A DNA stretch of 64,000 bases from JAAYDK01 sp964543935 (GCA_964543935.1 CAZJAK010000001.1:58923-122922), one strand, 5' to 3'; positions 42,492 through 51,024 are shown, numbered from the stretch's first letter. The notes: generated by a model not told the origin, from the letters alone. Numbers and translations: made by a program.

Positions 42492-44321
42492 CTATTCGAC
42501 AGTTACCGATTTGGCCAAGTTTCTCGGTTTGTCCACATCGCAATGCCGTTCGACGGCACAATAATAGGCGAACAACTGCAACGGCACCACTGCGAGGATG
42601 GGTACGAGGATATCCATGGTCTTGGGGATGTAATGGATGAAATCGCAGACTTCCCCGATTTCCTCAGATCCTTCGCAGGCAATGCCCAGCACCAGCGCGC
42701 CCCGGGCTTTGACCTCCCTGATGTTCCCCACCATTTTTTCGGTCATGGTGCTTTGGGTGCACAAAGCCGCCACCAAAGTGCCTTTCTCGATCAATGCGAT
42801 CGTGCCGTGCTTCAACTCGCCCGCTGCATAAGCCTCTGAATGGATGTAGGAGATTTCCTTGAGCTTCAGCGAGCCCTCAAGGGCGATGTTGTAATCGAAC
42901 CCCCGTCCAATGAAGAAGATGTCCTTGCCTTTGGCGAATCTGCGCGCCAACGCCTTCATCTGCTCACGGTTCGACAAGACATGCTCGAGTTGTCCGGGAA
43001 TGTTGGTGAAGCAGTCGATATAGGAGCGGATGGCCTGAGTATCCATGGTGCCCAAACGGGAGGAGAAGTGGATGGCCAACAGGTGAATGACAGTGAGTTG
43101 GGCGATGTAGGCCTTGGTGGAAGCCACTGCGATCTCGGGTCCAGCCCAGGTGAAGATGCGGTAATCAGCCTCGCGGGCGATGGAACTGCCCAGAGTGTTG
43201 ACGATGGCCAACACCTTGGCTTGACGGCGTTTGGCCTCCCTGAGAGCCGCAAGGGTGTCGGCCGTTTCCCCCGATTGGCTGATGACGATCACCAGAGTCT
43301 TTTCGTCGACCAACGGATTGCGGTAACGGAACTCAGAGGCGAACTCGACTTCGACGGGGATATGGACGAGGTGCTCGAACAGGTACTTGGCAACCATCCC
43401 GGCATGATAGGCCGTCCCGCAAGCTGTGATAAAAATCTTGTCGAGGTTTTGCAACTCGGCATCGGAGAGGGCGAATTCTTCAAACTCGACCGAACAGCCG
43501 TCTGCCATGATGCGCGAGTGGACCGTGTCGCGAATCACTTTCGGCTCCTCCATCATCTCCTTGAGCATGAAGTGGTCGTATCCGCTGCGTTCTGCCGCCT
43601 CGGCGTTCCACCGCACCGTCATTTCCTTGCGGTCTACCCGTTGCAAGTTGCGGTCGAACAGTGTGACGGCACCGCTGGTCACCAAGGCTATCTCAAAATC
43701 CTCCAGCATCAGCATCGTGCGGGTATGTGAAAGCAAGGCGGTGATGTCCGAAGCGACATAATTGCCGTCTGTGCCAAGACCAGCCACCAGCGGACTGTCC
43801 TTGCGTGTCACCACGAACGAATGCGGGCACAGGCTGTGCACCATGGCTATCGCATAAGAACCCTTGAGCCGGGACGCCACTTTGGCCATGGTGGACACCA
43901 GGTCGCCGTCCCAATACAACGCAGCGAAGTGTGCGATGACCTCGCTGTCTGTTTCCGACAGGAAAGGTATCCCTTGTGCACTGAGTTCACTGCGCAGTTC
44001 ACGGTAATTCTCGATGATACCGTTGTGCACGATGGCGACCGATCCGTCGAAGCTCACATGGGGATGGGCGTTCGCTCGGGTTGGGCTGCCGTGGGTTGCC
44101 CAACGGGTGTGGGCGATGCCAAGGCAGGCTTGCCGGGGAAGACCGGCCAAAGCCTGCTGCAACATATCGATGCGGCCGACTTCTTTGGCCACCACCAGAT
44201 TGTTACCGTCATGGGTGGCCAGACCGGCCGAGTCATAACCGCGATACTCAAGCTTGCGCAAACATTCTAGCAACGTATCCTTGATAGCCATCGAACCAAT
44301 ACAACCCACTATTCCACACAT
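42492..44321 (-). CDS. glmS: glucosamine--fructose-6-phosphate aminotransferase (isomerizing)
   Basis: 609 residues, the same length as the E. coli enzyme. It makes glucosamine 6-phosphate from fructose 6-phosphate and glutamine for cell-envelope sugars. The N-terminal Cys nucleophile is in MCGIVGCIG. The glutaminase domain shows YRGYDSAG, HTRWATHG and HNGIIENY; two SIS domains follow (SQSGETADTL), and the C terminus is DKPRNLAKSVTVE. It lies 42 bases after the COG2426 gene and probably shares its transcript. No glmS ribozyme-like leader is seen. Confidence 0.97.
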   Translation of the reverse strand: MCGIVGCIGSMAIKDTLLECLRKLEYRGYDSAGLATHDGNNLVVAKEVGRIDMLQQALAGLPRQACLGIAHTRWATHGSPTRANAHPHVSFDGSVAIVHNGIIENYRELRSELSAQGIPFLSETDSEVIAHFAALYWDGDLVSTMAKVASRLKGSYAIAMVHSLCPHSFVVTRKDSPLVAGLGTDGNYVASDITALLSHTRTMLMLEDFEIALVTSGAVTLFDRNLQRVDRKEMTVRWNAEAAERSGYDHFMLKEMMEEPKVIRDTVHSRIMADGCSVEFEEFALSDAELQNLDKIFITACGTAYHAGMVAKYLFEHLVHIPVEVEFASEFRYRNPLVDEKTLVIVISQSGETADTLAALREAKRRQAKVLAIVNTLGSSIAREADYRIFTWAGPEIAVASTKAYIAQLTVIHLLAIHFSSRLGTMDTQAIRSYIDCFTNIPGQLEHVLSNREQMKALARRFAKGKDIFFIGRGFDYNIALEGSLKLKEISYIHSEAYAAGELKHGTIALIEKGTLVAALCTQSTMTEKMVGNIREVKARGALVLGIACEGSEEIGEVCDFIHYIPKTMDILVPILAVVPLQLFAYYCAVERHCDVDKPRNLAKSVTVE

Positions 44322-44363
44322 GGCGCCACTATAGGAGCGACTTGGGGGGCTGTCAAGAAAATT

Positions 44364-44849
44364 TCACATGATTTTCACGAACAACGAAGCGGCTCCATGG
44401 CCAAGTGCGAGGACGGTCGTGACGATGGCGCATGCCATCACCACCCCTCCGCTGACTGCTGCAATGCTGTGTTTTGGATCGAGTCCAAGTATCCAAGCGC
44501 CCAAGGTTCCGGTCCAGGCTCCCGTCACCGGTAGCGGCACTCCGACAAATAACAGGATACCCAAGAAACCGTAGGTGTTCACCTTGGGGGCAAGCTTGCG
44601 GCGGGCTCGTTCCACCGTCGCATCGAAGAGGCGTGTGTAGAAGCCCCACCTGCCGTGCAAGAGCTTGTGGATGGTGGCGAGGAAAATATAGGCCAACGGT
44701 GAGACCAACAGGTTGGCAGCCCCGCCTAGCAGAGCAGCCTCCCACAACGGGCTTCCCCGCAGATAGGCGAACGGGATGGCTCCCCGCAGTTCAGAAATAG
44801 GCAGGATGCCAAGCGCGATGGTCCCCAGCACAGTACTCACATCCATCAT
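44364..44849 (-). CDS. COG2426 (small multidrug export family) membrane protein
   Basis: 161-residue inner-membrane protein with four or five hydrophobic segments. Family features are LPISELRGAIPFAYLRGSP near the N terminus and FVGVPLPVTGAWTG in the middle. The multidrug label of this family is poorly supported; the substrate is unknown. GGAGG lies 4 bases before the ATG at 44849, directly abutting the upstream stop, so translation is coupled to the DUF362 gene. Confidence 0.85.
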   Translation of the reverse strand: MMDVSTVLGTIALGILPISELRGAIPFAYLRGSPLWEAALLGGAANLLVSPLAYIFLATIHKLLHGRWGFYTRLFDATVERARRKLAPKVNTYGFLGILLFVGVPLPVTGAWTGTLGAWILGLDPKHSIAAVSGGVVMACAIVTTVLALGHGAASLFVKIM

Positions 44850-45986
44850 TCACCTCCTTGCCTGATCCTCGATGGTGATGGCATCGGCTGGACACACTTC
44901 ATGGCAGCAATAACACCTGATGCATCTTCGGTAATCGGCGACGACTTTCCCGTTATGGTCCAATTCGAGCGCTTTGCCTGGACAGATACGAACGCATCTG
45001 GCGCACCCGATGCACTTGAGCGGATCGAACAGTGGCCGAGGCTCGTGGCGTTGGTGGTATAATTTCACATAACGGGTGAACAGCGGTCCGATAAGCGAGT
45101 TCAACACATGGGTTTTACGCTCTTGCCCGATCCGTTGGAAATCGGCGATAATTAATTCTGTGGCATGAAGCAACGGATATTCGATATCGCTTGTCTTGCG
45201 CCATCCGGTCAAACGGCGTTCATGCAATTCTCTGGTCAACGGGATGCTCATGGGGTCATAGCCCATCATGATGCTTTCGGCCACATCGAGCGCGCTACAA
45301 TCACGACTGGCCATGATCAGGCCGGTGTGGCGGGGGCTGCCGCTGGCCGGTCCGGCTCCCTCCATCGAGATGATGGCATCCATGATGGCGAAGGAGGGTT
45401 TCACTACGCTGTATAAACCGGCGATGAGTCTGGAAAACGACTCGCGGGTCGGGTACATCATGTGGCAAGGGCTTTTATGAAGGCCCGGCACCATGCCGAA
45501 GAGGTTCTTGACCGCCCCGGTCACATACATCAGTTGGTGGGTCTTCATCTTGGCGACCGAGACAACCATGTCGACCGATTGCAAGACCGCAGGCAGGGGC
45601 AGCTTGCGGCCATAGGTGAACGGGATGGCGGTCATCCGTGCGTCGGTGGCGAAATCGACCCAACGGACCTCTTCTTCCCGGCATACATCGCCGATGCCGC
45701 TGTTGCGGGGGTAGAAGTAGGTTCCTTGGATGCCGGGAGAGTCCCCCACCAAGACCTTGCCTGCTCCGTTGAGCTTCAGATAGCGGATGATGGCCCGCAC
45801 CACTTCGGGATGGGTGGTGATGCATTTCTCCGGCTGGGCATCTGAGAGGATGTTGGGCTTGATAAGAATGCTCTTTCCGCTTACATCGGGTATCCCGGCT
45901 GCTTGGCATGCGGTACTGATGGCTTGGAACACCTCAGCCTTTTGATAGGTCTTGCATGCGGCAATCGCCACACGTGGATTGCTCAT
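44850..45986 (-). CDS. DUF362 protein with two C-terminal 4Fe-4S clusters
   Basis: 378 residues. The DUF362 domain covers about residues 1-290 (VAIAACKTY, ILIKPNILSD, MVVSVAKMKTHQLMYVTGAVKNLFGMVPG). The C-terminal ferredoxin domain has two CxxCxxCxxxC clusters (CIGCARCVRIC and CIRCYCCHEVC), each with the following proline. A redox role is implied, but no reaction is established for this arrangement. AGGAGG precedes the ATG at 45986, which overlaps the methyltransferase stop by 4 bases. Confidence 0.88.
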   Translation of the reverse strand: MSNPRVAIAACKTYQKAEVFQAISTACQAAGIPDVSGKSILIKPNILSDAQPEKCITTHPEVVRAIIRYLKLNGAGKVLVGDSPGIQGTYFYPRNSGIGDVCREEEVRWVDFATDARMTAIPFTYGRKLPLPAVLQSVDMVVSVAKMKTHQLMYVTGAVKNLFGMVPGLHKSPCHMMYPTRESFSRLIAGLYSVVKPSFAIMDAIISMEGAGPASGSPRHTGLIMASRDCSALDVAESIMMGYDPMSIPLTRELHERRLTGWRKTSDIEYPLLHATELIIADFQRIGQERKTHVLNSLIGPLFTRYVKLYHQRHEPRPLFDPLKCIGCARCVRICPGKALELDHNGKVVADYRRCIRCYCCHEVCPADAITIEDQARR

Positions 45987-46762
45987 GCCGTCCTCCTGAG
46001 CAAACAAAAAAACAATGGTCCGCGTCCCCCAGCACGGTCTGGCAACATGATCGAGCCATACTCGAGCTGCTCGGAGCCTCCGGCAGAGTAGGGTATCTGC
46101 TCCACCCGGCCGCCGCGTCGTTCAAAGAGCTTGCCGATGACTCGTTCGTTCTCCATCGGAGAAATCGAGCAAGTGCTGTACAGGATCCTTCCACCGATGC
46201 GCACGGCTTCCAGCGCAGCCGCGAGCATCGCGAATTGCTGCACTGCGACATGTTTGGTCTTTGATGGAGACCATTCCTTCATGGCTTTATCGGAGGCGAG
46301 CACATGCCGTTCTGAAGAGCAGGGGGCATCGAGCAACACGGCATCGTATGCTTGTTGTTCGTACAAGCCCCATTTCGAGGCATCATGGGAGGTGATGCGG
46401 ATGATCGACTGGTGCGCTTGGTCAAGATGGTTTTCAATGACGCTCCGAAGGCGCACCCGACGCTGCGAGGAGCGGTCGTTGGAAACCAACAGTCCGGTCC
46501 CGCCTAAAGCGGTGGCCAACACAAGCGTCTTGCCTCCAGGTGCGGCACACATGTCCAACACCGACTCTCCTGGAACAACCTGCAGGGCGGTGGCAGCGAC
46601 CAACGATGCTTCATCGAGGTAATAGGGTTGTGTGAGGCCTGAACTGAACGCGACAGGTGTACCCGGTGCTGCCAGGGCTACACGCAAGGCCTCCCAGCGG
46701 TCTGTATAGATGTCGCGATAATACCGGTCGAAGGCCGCTGTGTCCGCTGCCGTGTATCCCAT
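45983..46762 (-). CDS. RsmB/NOP2/Sun-family RNA m5C methyltransferase
   Basis: 259-residue SAM-dependent RNA cytosine-5 methyltransferase. SAM motif I is VLDMCAAPGGKTLVLA. The catalytic cysteines are in DAPCSSE (motif IV) and YSTCSIS (motif VI). It is short for the family, with only a stub N-terminal region and no NusB or PUA domain, so it is close to the catalytic core alone. First gene of a probable operon with the DUF362, COG2426 and glmS genes. The RNA target (rRNA or tRNA) is unknown. Confidence 0.9.
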   Translation of the reverse strand: MGYTAADTAAFDRYYRDIYTDRWEALRVALAAPGTPVAFSSGLTQPYYLDEASLVAATALQVVPGESVLDMCAAPGGKTLVLATALGGTGLLVSNDRSSQRRVRLRSVIENHLDQAHQSIIRITSHDASKWGLYEQQAYDAVLLDAPCSSERHVLASDKAMKEWSPSKTKHVAVQQFAMLAAALEAVRIGGRILYSTCSISPMENERVIGKLFERRGGRVEQIPYSAGGSEQLEYGSIMLPDRAGGRGPLFFCLLRRTA

Positions 46763-46808
46763 GCGGACAATCTACCGCGTAGCGGCACGAGTGTCCATAT
46801 CAATCGAT

Positions 46809-47477
46809 TCAAGGGACGAAATGGAGGGAGAATCCGATGCAGAACAGCAAACCAGCCACCACACAGGCGATATGCCAGACGGCATGGCCGTACTGCAGCG
46901 ATTTGCGCGAATACCATATGACCCCTAAGGTGTAGGAAAGCCCGGCGCAGAAGAGCCAGGGCGTCAATCCGGCTGGAACCGCCGGTGCTACCAGTGCCCA
47001 GACCGGCACGATGAACCACCCCATGGCCAGGTAAACTGCGACGTGCAGGATTTTCAACCTTCCCCAGAACACCACGGAAAACAGCATGCCCAAACCGGCG
47101 AATGCCCATATGACGATCAATAACAGGCGGCTCGTCGACAGCTCCAGACGGGCTAAAACCGGAGTGTAGGTACCTGCAATCAGGATGTAANNNNNNNNNN
47201 CCAATAGGCGAAAGAGACGTTTTGTATCGGAAATCGGCAGACGATGGTATATCGTCGAACACAGATAGAGAAACAGCAAGGATAAGGCATGTATGAGCAA
47301 CGGATAGAGCATCTTGGAACCGCTGTAGCGCAGCGGCACCCACAGCAGGTAGGCCAACGCGGTCAGCGCTCCGACGGCATGGGTGGCGGCGTTGGCACGT
47401 TCTTCGGCGGGGGTCTCGTGGGCATGCAGTTCAATGTGGCGCCTCAGCCATCCTGCCCGGTGGTGTTCGGTATTCAT
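46809..47477 (-). CDS. hemolysin III / PAQR-family membrane protein (contains assembly gap)
   Basis: 222 residues as assembled, seven hydrophobic segments. Family features are EERANAATHAVGAL near the N terminus, CSTIYHRLP, YILIAGTYTPVL, and the final GHAVWHIACVV with its zinc-type histidine. The 10-N gap falls in the conserved RLLDHSAIY segment that carries putative metal ligands. Family comparison suggests 13 rather than 10 missing bases, so the true length is about 223. Its physiological role is unknown despite the hemolysin name. Confidence 0.85.
   Translation of the reverse strand: MNTEHHRAGWLRRHIELHAHETPAEERANAATHAVGALTALAYLLWVPLRYSGSKMLYPLLIHALSLLFLYLCSTIYHRLPISDTKRLFRLLXXXXYILIAGTYTPVLARLELSTSRLLLIVIWAFAGLGMLFSVVFWGRLKILHVAVYLAMGWFIVPVWALVAPAVPAGLTPWLFCAGLSYTLGVIWYSRKSLQYGHAVWHIACVVAGLLFCIGFSLHFVP
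47191..47200. other. assembly gap (10 Ns) inside the hemolysin III gene
   Basis: The flanks share no overlap. On the minus strand the frame reads RLL, then a codon starting with G, then YILIAGTYTP. The family has DHSAI here, so about 13 bases are probably missing. Confidence 0.7.
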
Positions 47478-47574
47478 GCAGAGAAACTAACGGAAACGAC
47501 CGACGAGTTTCAAGACATAGTGGATCAATATCCCGCGATATTGTGAACTAGTAAAGATTGACTAGGTTTGCTGC

Positions 47575-48318
47575 TCACAAGATGTGCTCGAGGAATTGTT
47601 TTGTCCGCTCCGATTTGGGATGGTTGAAGAGGTTCTCGGGCGTATCGATCTCAATGATTTCCCCCTCGTCCATGAAGACCACCCGGTCAGCTGCCGCCGA
47701 GGCGAAGCCCATCTCGTGCGAGACAATCAGCATGGTCATGCCCGATTTTGCCAGTTCAAGCATGACATCGAGCACTTCCTTGATCATTTCAGGATCCAAT
47801 GCACTGGTCGGTTCGTCGAACAACATCACCTTGGGGTTCATCGCCAAAGCCCGGGCGATGGCGACCCGTTGTTGTTGCCCGCCCGAGAGTTGCGCAGGAT
47901 AACTGCTTGATTTATCGCTCAAGCCGACTCTGGCCAACAGCTCGCGCCCCAGTTTCTCGGCATCGGGCTTGGCCATCTGTTTGACTTTGATCGGAGCGAG
48001 GGTGATGTTCTCCATGGCAGTGAGGTGGGGAAATAGGTTGAAATTTTGAAATACCATACCGACATCCTCGCGGACTTGGCGGATGTCGACCGATTGAGCG
48101 GTCACTTCGGCATCGTCGACGAATATCTTGCCCGAAGTGGGTATCTCCAATTTGTTCACACTGCGCAACAAGGTGCTCTTGCCACTGCCCGAGGGGCCGA
48201 TGATCAATACCACCTCGCCGTGCTCGACGGTAAGCGAAGCCTGCTTTACCGCATGGACCGTTTGCCGTGAAGGGGTCACATAATCCTTACACAATCCTTC
48301 GATGCGCAACCTAGCCAT
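47575..48318 (-). CDS. polar amino acid ABC transporter ATPase
   Basis: 247-residue GlnQ/ArtP-type ATPase. Walker A is GPSGSGKST, then GMVFQNFNLFPHLTAMENI, the signature LSGGQQQR, Walker B VMLFDEPTSALDPE and H-loop VSHEMGFA. Start at 48318 with AAAGG upstream, overlapping the permease stop by 8 bases. It shares a transcript with the permease and is under the ARG-box-like promoter at 49190. Confidence 0.94.
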   Translation of the reverse strand: MARLRIEGLCKDYVTPSRQTVHAVKQASLTVEHGEVVLIIGPSGSGKSTLLRSVNKLEIPTSGKIFVDDAEVTAQSVDIRQVREDVGMVFQNFNLFPHLTAMENITLAPIKVKQMAKPDAEKLGRELLARVGLSDKSSSYPAQLSGGQQQRVAIARALAMNPKVMLFDEPTSALDPEMIKEVLDVMLELAKSGMTMLIVSHEMGFASAAADRVVFMDEGEIIEIDTPENLFNHPKSERTKQFLEHIL

Positions 48319-49180
48319 TCTTATGCAACCTTTCCTCGAGCAATCCGACAAGGCGGGAGAATACGAGGGTGATGATGAGATAGATGAGGGCGACCACCAG
48401 CATGGTCTCCAAAGAAAGGAATGTGCGCGAGATATATTCGCGGCCTTTGCGGAGGATATCGCTTAAAGCTATGGTGGAGACAAGCGAGGAGTCCTTGAGC
48501 ATCGAGATGAACTCGTTGCCGATGGCGGGGAGCACCACTTTGATTGTCTGCGGCAAGATCACATACCGAAATGCCTGCGCCCGGGAGAGTCCCAATGCAA
48601 TGGCGGCTTCCATCTGACCGCGCGGCACGGCTTGGATGCCGGCCCGCACGATTTCGCCCATGTAGGCGCCGAAGCAGATCGAAAGCGCCGCCACAGCGGC
48701 GACCACTCCCTCGATCCTGAACAACCGGCCCATTGCGTAATAGATGAAGATCAACTGGACCAGCAACGGTATGCCGCGGATGAATTCGACGTACACCCCG
48801 CTGAGCATGTTCACGAAGCGGTTCTTGGAAACTGCACCGAGGCCGCAGAACAATCCGATCACGATGGCGCCTAAAATTGCGGCCACAGTGACTTGGAAGG
48901 TCATCGGAGCCCCTTTGATGGTGACTAAAAATATAGCCCGGTAGGGTTCGGGCTTGAAAATGACCAACGAGGCCAAGATGGCCAGAGCCAGAAAGAAGGT
49001 CACCCGCCACGAGTTGAGCACATGATGGTCGTGCTTGCTCGGAATGAGCACTCCGTCGGTCATCTGGATATGCGGGGCATCGTTCTTCTTGAGAGGTTCT
49101 CCGTGGACTGTGGAGACGATTTTCTTCATGATATCGGGTCGGATGGTGAATGGACCCGCTGGGTGTTTGTCTTGTTCCAT
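48311..49180 (-). CDS. polar amino acid ABC transporter permease, possibly leaderless
   Basis: 289-residue His/Glu/Gln/Arg-family permease. About 58 hydrophilic residues precede the first membrane span; three to five spans follow. The motifs are YVEFIRGIPLLVQLIFIYYAMG and the coupling loop EAAIALGLSRAQAFRYVILPQ. No Shine-Dalgarno lies before the ATG at 49180, and the predicted transcript starts within about 3 bases of it. Either translation is leaderless, or a later start (Met 18 or Met 40) is used. Only one permease gene is present, so it probably works as a homodimer. Confidence 0.9.
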   Translation of the reverse strand: MEQDKHPAGPFTIRPDIMKKIVSTVHGEPLKKNDAPHIQMTDGVLIPSKHDHHVLNSWRVTFFLALAILASLVIFKPEPYRAIFLVTIKGAPMTFQVTVAAILGAIVIGLFCGLGAVSKNRFVNMLSGVYVEFIRGIPLLVQLIFIYYAMGRLFRIEGVVAAVAALSICFGAYMGEIVRAGIQAVPRGQMEAAIALGLSRAQAFRYVILPQTIKVVLPAIGNEFISMLKDSSLVSTIALSDILRKGREYISRTFLSLETMLVVALIYLIITLVFSRLVGLLEERLHKNG

Positions 49181-49189
49181 TATGGCTTG

Positions 49190-49240
49190 AATCTACATAT
49201 TCATGCAGATGTTGTCAATGATTGATGAATATTTATGCAA
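49190..49240 (-). promoter_or_regulatory. promoter of permease/ATPase operon with ARG-box-like sites
   Basis: On the minus strand, -35 TTGACA (49218-49213) and -10 TAGATT (49195-49190) have a 17-base spacer. The spacer holds CTGCATGAATATGTAG (49209-49194). A second site, TTGCATAAATATTCAT (49240-49225), lies just upstream of the -35. The same element occurs at carAB, argG and both binding-protein promoters. Confidence 0.75.
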
Positions 49241-49261
49241 TGAGTTTGGCTTTTTATGCAG

Positions 49262-49289
49262 CATGGCGGCTCCAATCGGAGCCGCCATG
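49262..49289 (-). other. strong intercistronic hairpin after the first binding-protein gene
   Basis: CATGGCGGCTCC-AATC-GGAGCCGCCATG is a perfect 12-bp stem with a 4-base loop, 14 bases after the stop at 49304. The following minus-strand sequence is A-rich rather than T-rich. It is more likely an mRNA 3'-end stabiliser than a classical terminator. Confidence 0.75.
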
Positions 49290-49303
49290 ACCACGCCCTT
49301 GCA

Positions 49304-50068
49304 TTACAGGATGTTCCACTTCTTCTTAAGTTCGGCTAGCGTCCCGTCGGCTTTCACCGCCGCGATGCCGTCGTTGAGGATCTTCAACAAGGCTGTGTTG
49401 CCTTTCTTGACTACCAAGGCGATGTCTTCCACCTCCTCACTGGCAGTCCCCGACATGATCAGCTTGTTCTGGTAGTTCGGATTGGTCAGCACGAAGTCGG
49501 CAGCGATGATCGAATCGCACACGACCGCGTCCACATTCTTGTTCAACAGGTCCTCGACTGCCAAACCAATCTCGTCATAGGCCTTGATGGTGACCCCGGC
49601 AACTTTCTCCATCGCGATGTGACCGGTTGTCCCCAACTGCACACCGATGCGCTTTCCGACCAAGGAGGCGGCATTTTTCAGACTTTCAGAACCCTTGTTC
49701 ACGATAATCGCTTGGGTGACTTGCAAAAAGGGAGTGGAAAAATCCATCGACTGCTTGCGTTCTGCCGTCACGGTGACTCCACTGGCAATGCCATCATAGG
49801 CCCCATTGGTCAAACCAGCGAAAATACCGTCCCAGGCTACGTTTTTATGGGTGATGACGACACCGGCACGCTTGGCGATTTCGGCGACTAAGTCGATTTC
49901 GAATCCGACGATGTCTCCCTTTTCGTCGACATACTCGAACGGCGGCCAGGTGCAGTCGCTTCCGAACACATACGATTTCACAGATTGGCTTTCACTACTG
50001 CCAGCAGCGAACAGCATGGCAGACAGGATCAATGTGATTGCAACCATCAGAACTTTTTTTGATTTCAT
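49304..50068 (-). CDS. polar amino acid ABC transporter substrate-binding protein 1
   Basis: 254-residue exported solute-binding protein of family 3. The signal peptide MKSKKVLMVAITLILSAMLF is followed by AAGSSES. The binding fold shows TWPPFEYVDEKGDIVGFEIDL, GLTNGAYDGIASGVTVTAERK and VGKRIGVQLGTTGH. GGAGGAAGG precedes the ATG. Its own promoter holds ARG-box-like sites, pointing to arginine or another basic amino acid. It is clearly paralogous to the next gene upstream. Confidence 0.93.
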   Translation of the reverse strand: MKSKKVLMVAITLILSAMLFAAGSSESQSVKSYVFGSDCTWPPFEYVDEKGDIVGFEIDLVAEIAKRAGVVITHKNVAWDGIFAGLTNGAYDGIASGVTVTAERKQSMDFSTPFLQVTQAIIVNKGSESLKNAASLVGKRIGVQLGTTGHIAMEKVAGVTIKAYDEIGLAVEDLLNKNVDAVVCDSIIAADFVLTNPNYQNKLIMSGTASEEVEDIALVVKKGNTALLKILNDGIAAVKADGTLAELKKKWNIL

Positions 50069-50094
50069 ACCTTCCTCCCATTGTTATGGGCAGA

Positions 50095-50145
50095 ATATTA
50101 CATAAATATGCAATATGGGTCAAGAAAATTTGCATAAAAATACGA
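50095..50145 (-). promoter_or_regulatory. promoter of binding-protein gene 1 with ARG-box-like sites
   Basis: On the minus strand, -35 TTGACC (50123-50118) and -10 TAATAT (50100-50095) have a 17-base spacer. The near-palindrome TATTACATAAATATGCAATA (50096-50115) fills the spacer and the -10. A second element, TTGCATAAAAATACGA (50130-50145), is centred 32 bases upstream. Confidence 0.8.
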
Positions 50146-50185
50146 AAAATTTAATGTCAGATAGAAAAAAGTATGCTTGGGGCAT

Positions 50186-50211
50186 AAAAAAACGACCCGT
50201 AGGGCCGTTTT
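50186..50211 (-). terminator. terminator after binding-protein gene 2
   Basis: On the minus strand, AACGGCCC (50211-50204), loop TAC, then GGGTCGTT (50200-50193), followed by TTTTT. It separates the two paralogous binding-protein genes into distinct transcripts. Confidence 0.88.
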
Positions 50212-50232
50212 TCTGGTGGGGACACAGATGCA

Positions 50233-50991
50233 CTAGAGCAGGTTCCACTTGCGCTTGAGGGTATCGAGCGAACCGTCGGCTTGCAATGCCTTGAGTCCCT
50301 TGTCGATCAGGTCCAGCAAGGTAGCGTTGCCTTTCTTCACAGCGATCGCAATATCTTCTTGGGTGAATGGTTGGCCGACCACAGCCATCTTGCCCTGATA
50401 ATTCTTGTTGGCAAGCACAAAGTCGCTTGCAATCAATGAGTCGCAGACCACAGCATCGATGTTGCCGTTCATCATGTCCTCGATGGCCAACCCGATGTCG
50501 TCATAAACGCGCCTTTGCACCGGATATGATTCCAAGGCAAAATCGCCGGTGGTGCCGATTTGCACGCCGACTTTCTTTCCGTTCAGCTCGGCAATGCTGC
50601 TGAATTGGGCAGCTTGGGTGCTGCGCATGATCACCACCTGCCCGACATTCAGGATGGGATTCGAGAAATCCATGGTGGCCTTGCGTTCTTCGGTGACTGT
50701 CACTCCTGAAGCCACCGCATCATAGGCTCCGTTGGCCAAACCGGCGAAAATCGTGTCCCACGGGATGTTTTTCACCGTAAAAATCTCTCCTACCGCGTTC
50801 CCCATGGCCTGGACCAACTCTACTTCGAATCCAGTAAGACGTCCGCTCTCATCGATGAACTCCAGCGGGGGCCATGTCGCGTCAGCCGCAAACACATAGC
50901 CAGATTTTTCTTGAGAGCCTCCCGCCCACAGTGTCCCCATGATGGTCGAAGCCACCAAGACCGCAACTAACAATCGTTTCATCCTTGCCAT
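50233..50991 (-). CDS. polar amino acid ABC transporter substrate-binding protein 2
   Basis: 252-residue paralogue of the gene at 49304. The signal peptide RLLVAVLVASTIMGTLWA is followed by GGSQEK. Matching blocks are TWPPLEFIDESGRLTGFEVEL, GLANGAYDAVASGVTVTEERK and LNGKKVGVQIGTTGD. The start is 50991 or 50982; ribosome-site-like GAGG and AAGGAG lie at suitable distances for either. It has its own ARG-box promoter and terminator. Probably delivers a related amino acid to the same permease. Confidence 0.92.
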   Translation of the reverse strand: MARMKRLLVAVLVASTIMGTLWAGGSQEKSGYVFAADATWPPLEFIDESGRLTGFEVELVQAMGNAVGEIFTVKNIPWDTIFAGLANGAYDAVASGVTVTEERKATMDFSNPILNVGQVVIMRSTQAAQFSSIAELNGKKVGVQIGTTGDFALESYPVQRRVYDDIGLAIEDMMNGNIDAVVCDSLIASDFVLANKNYQGKMAVVGQPFTQEDIAIAVKKGNATLLDLIDKGLKALQADGSLDTLKRKWNLL

Positions 50992-51024
50992 TCTCCTTGT
51001 CCTCGTTGCAAGAGTACAGCGGTC

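Noticed and set aside
44322..44363. glmS ribozyme or riboswitch upstream of glmS
   Set aside because: Only 42 bases separate glmS from the previous gene, too few, and no ribozyme core is visible.
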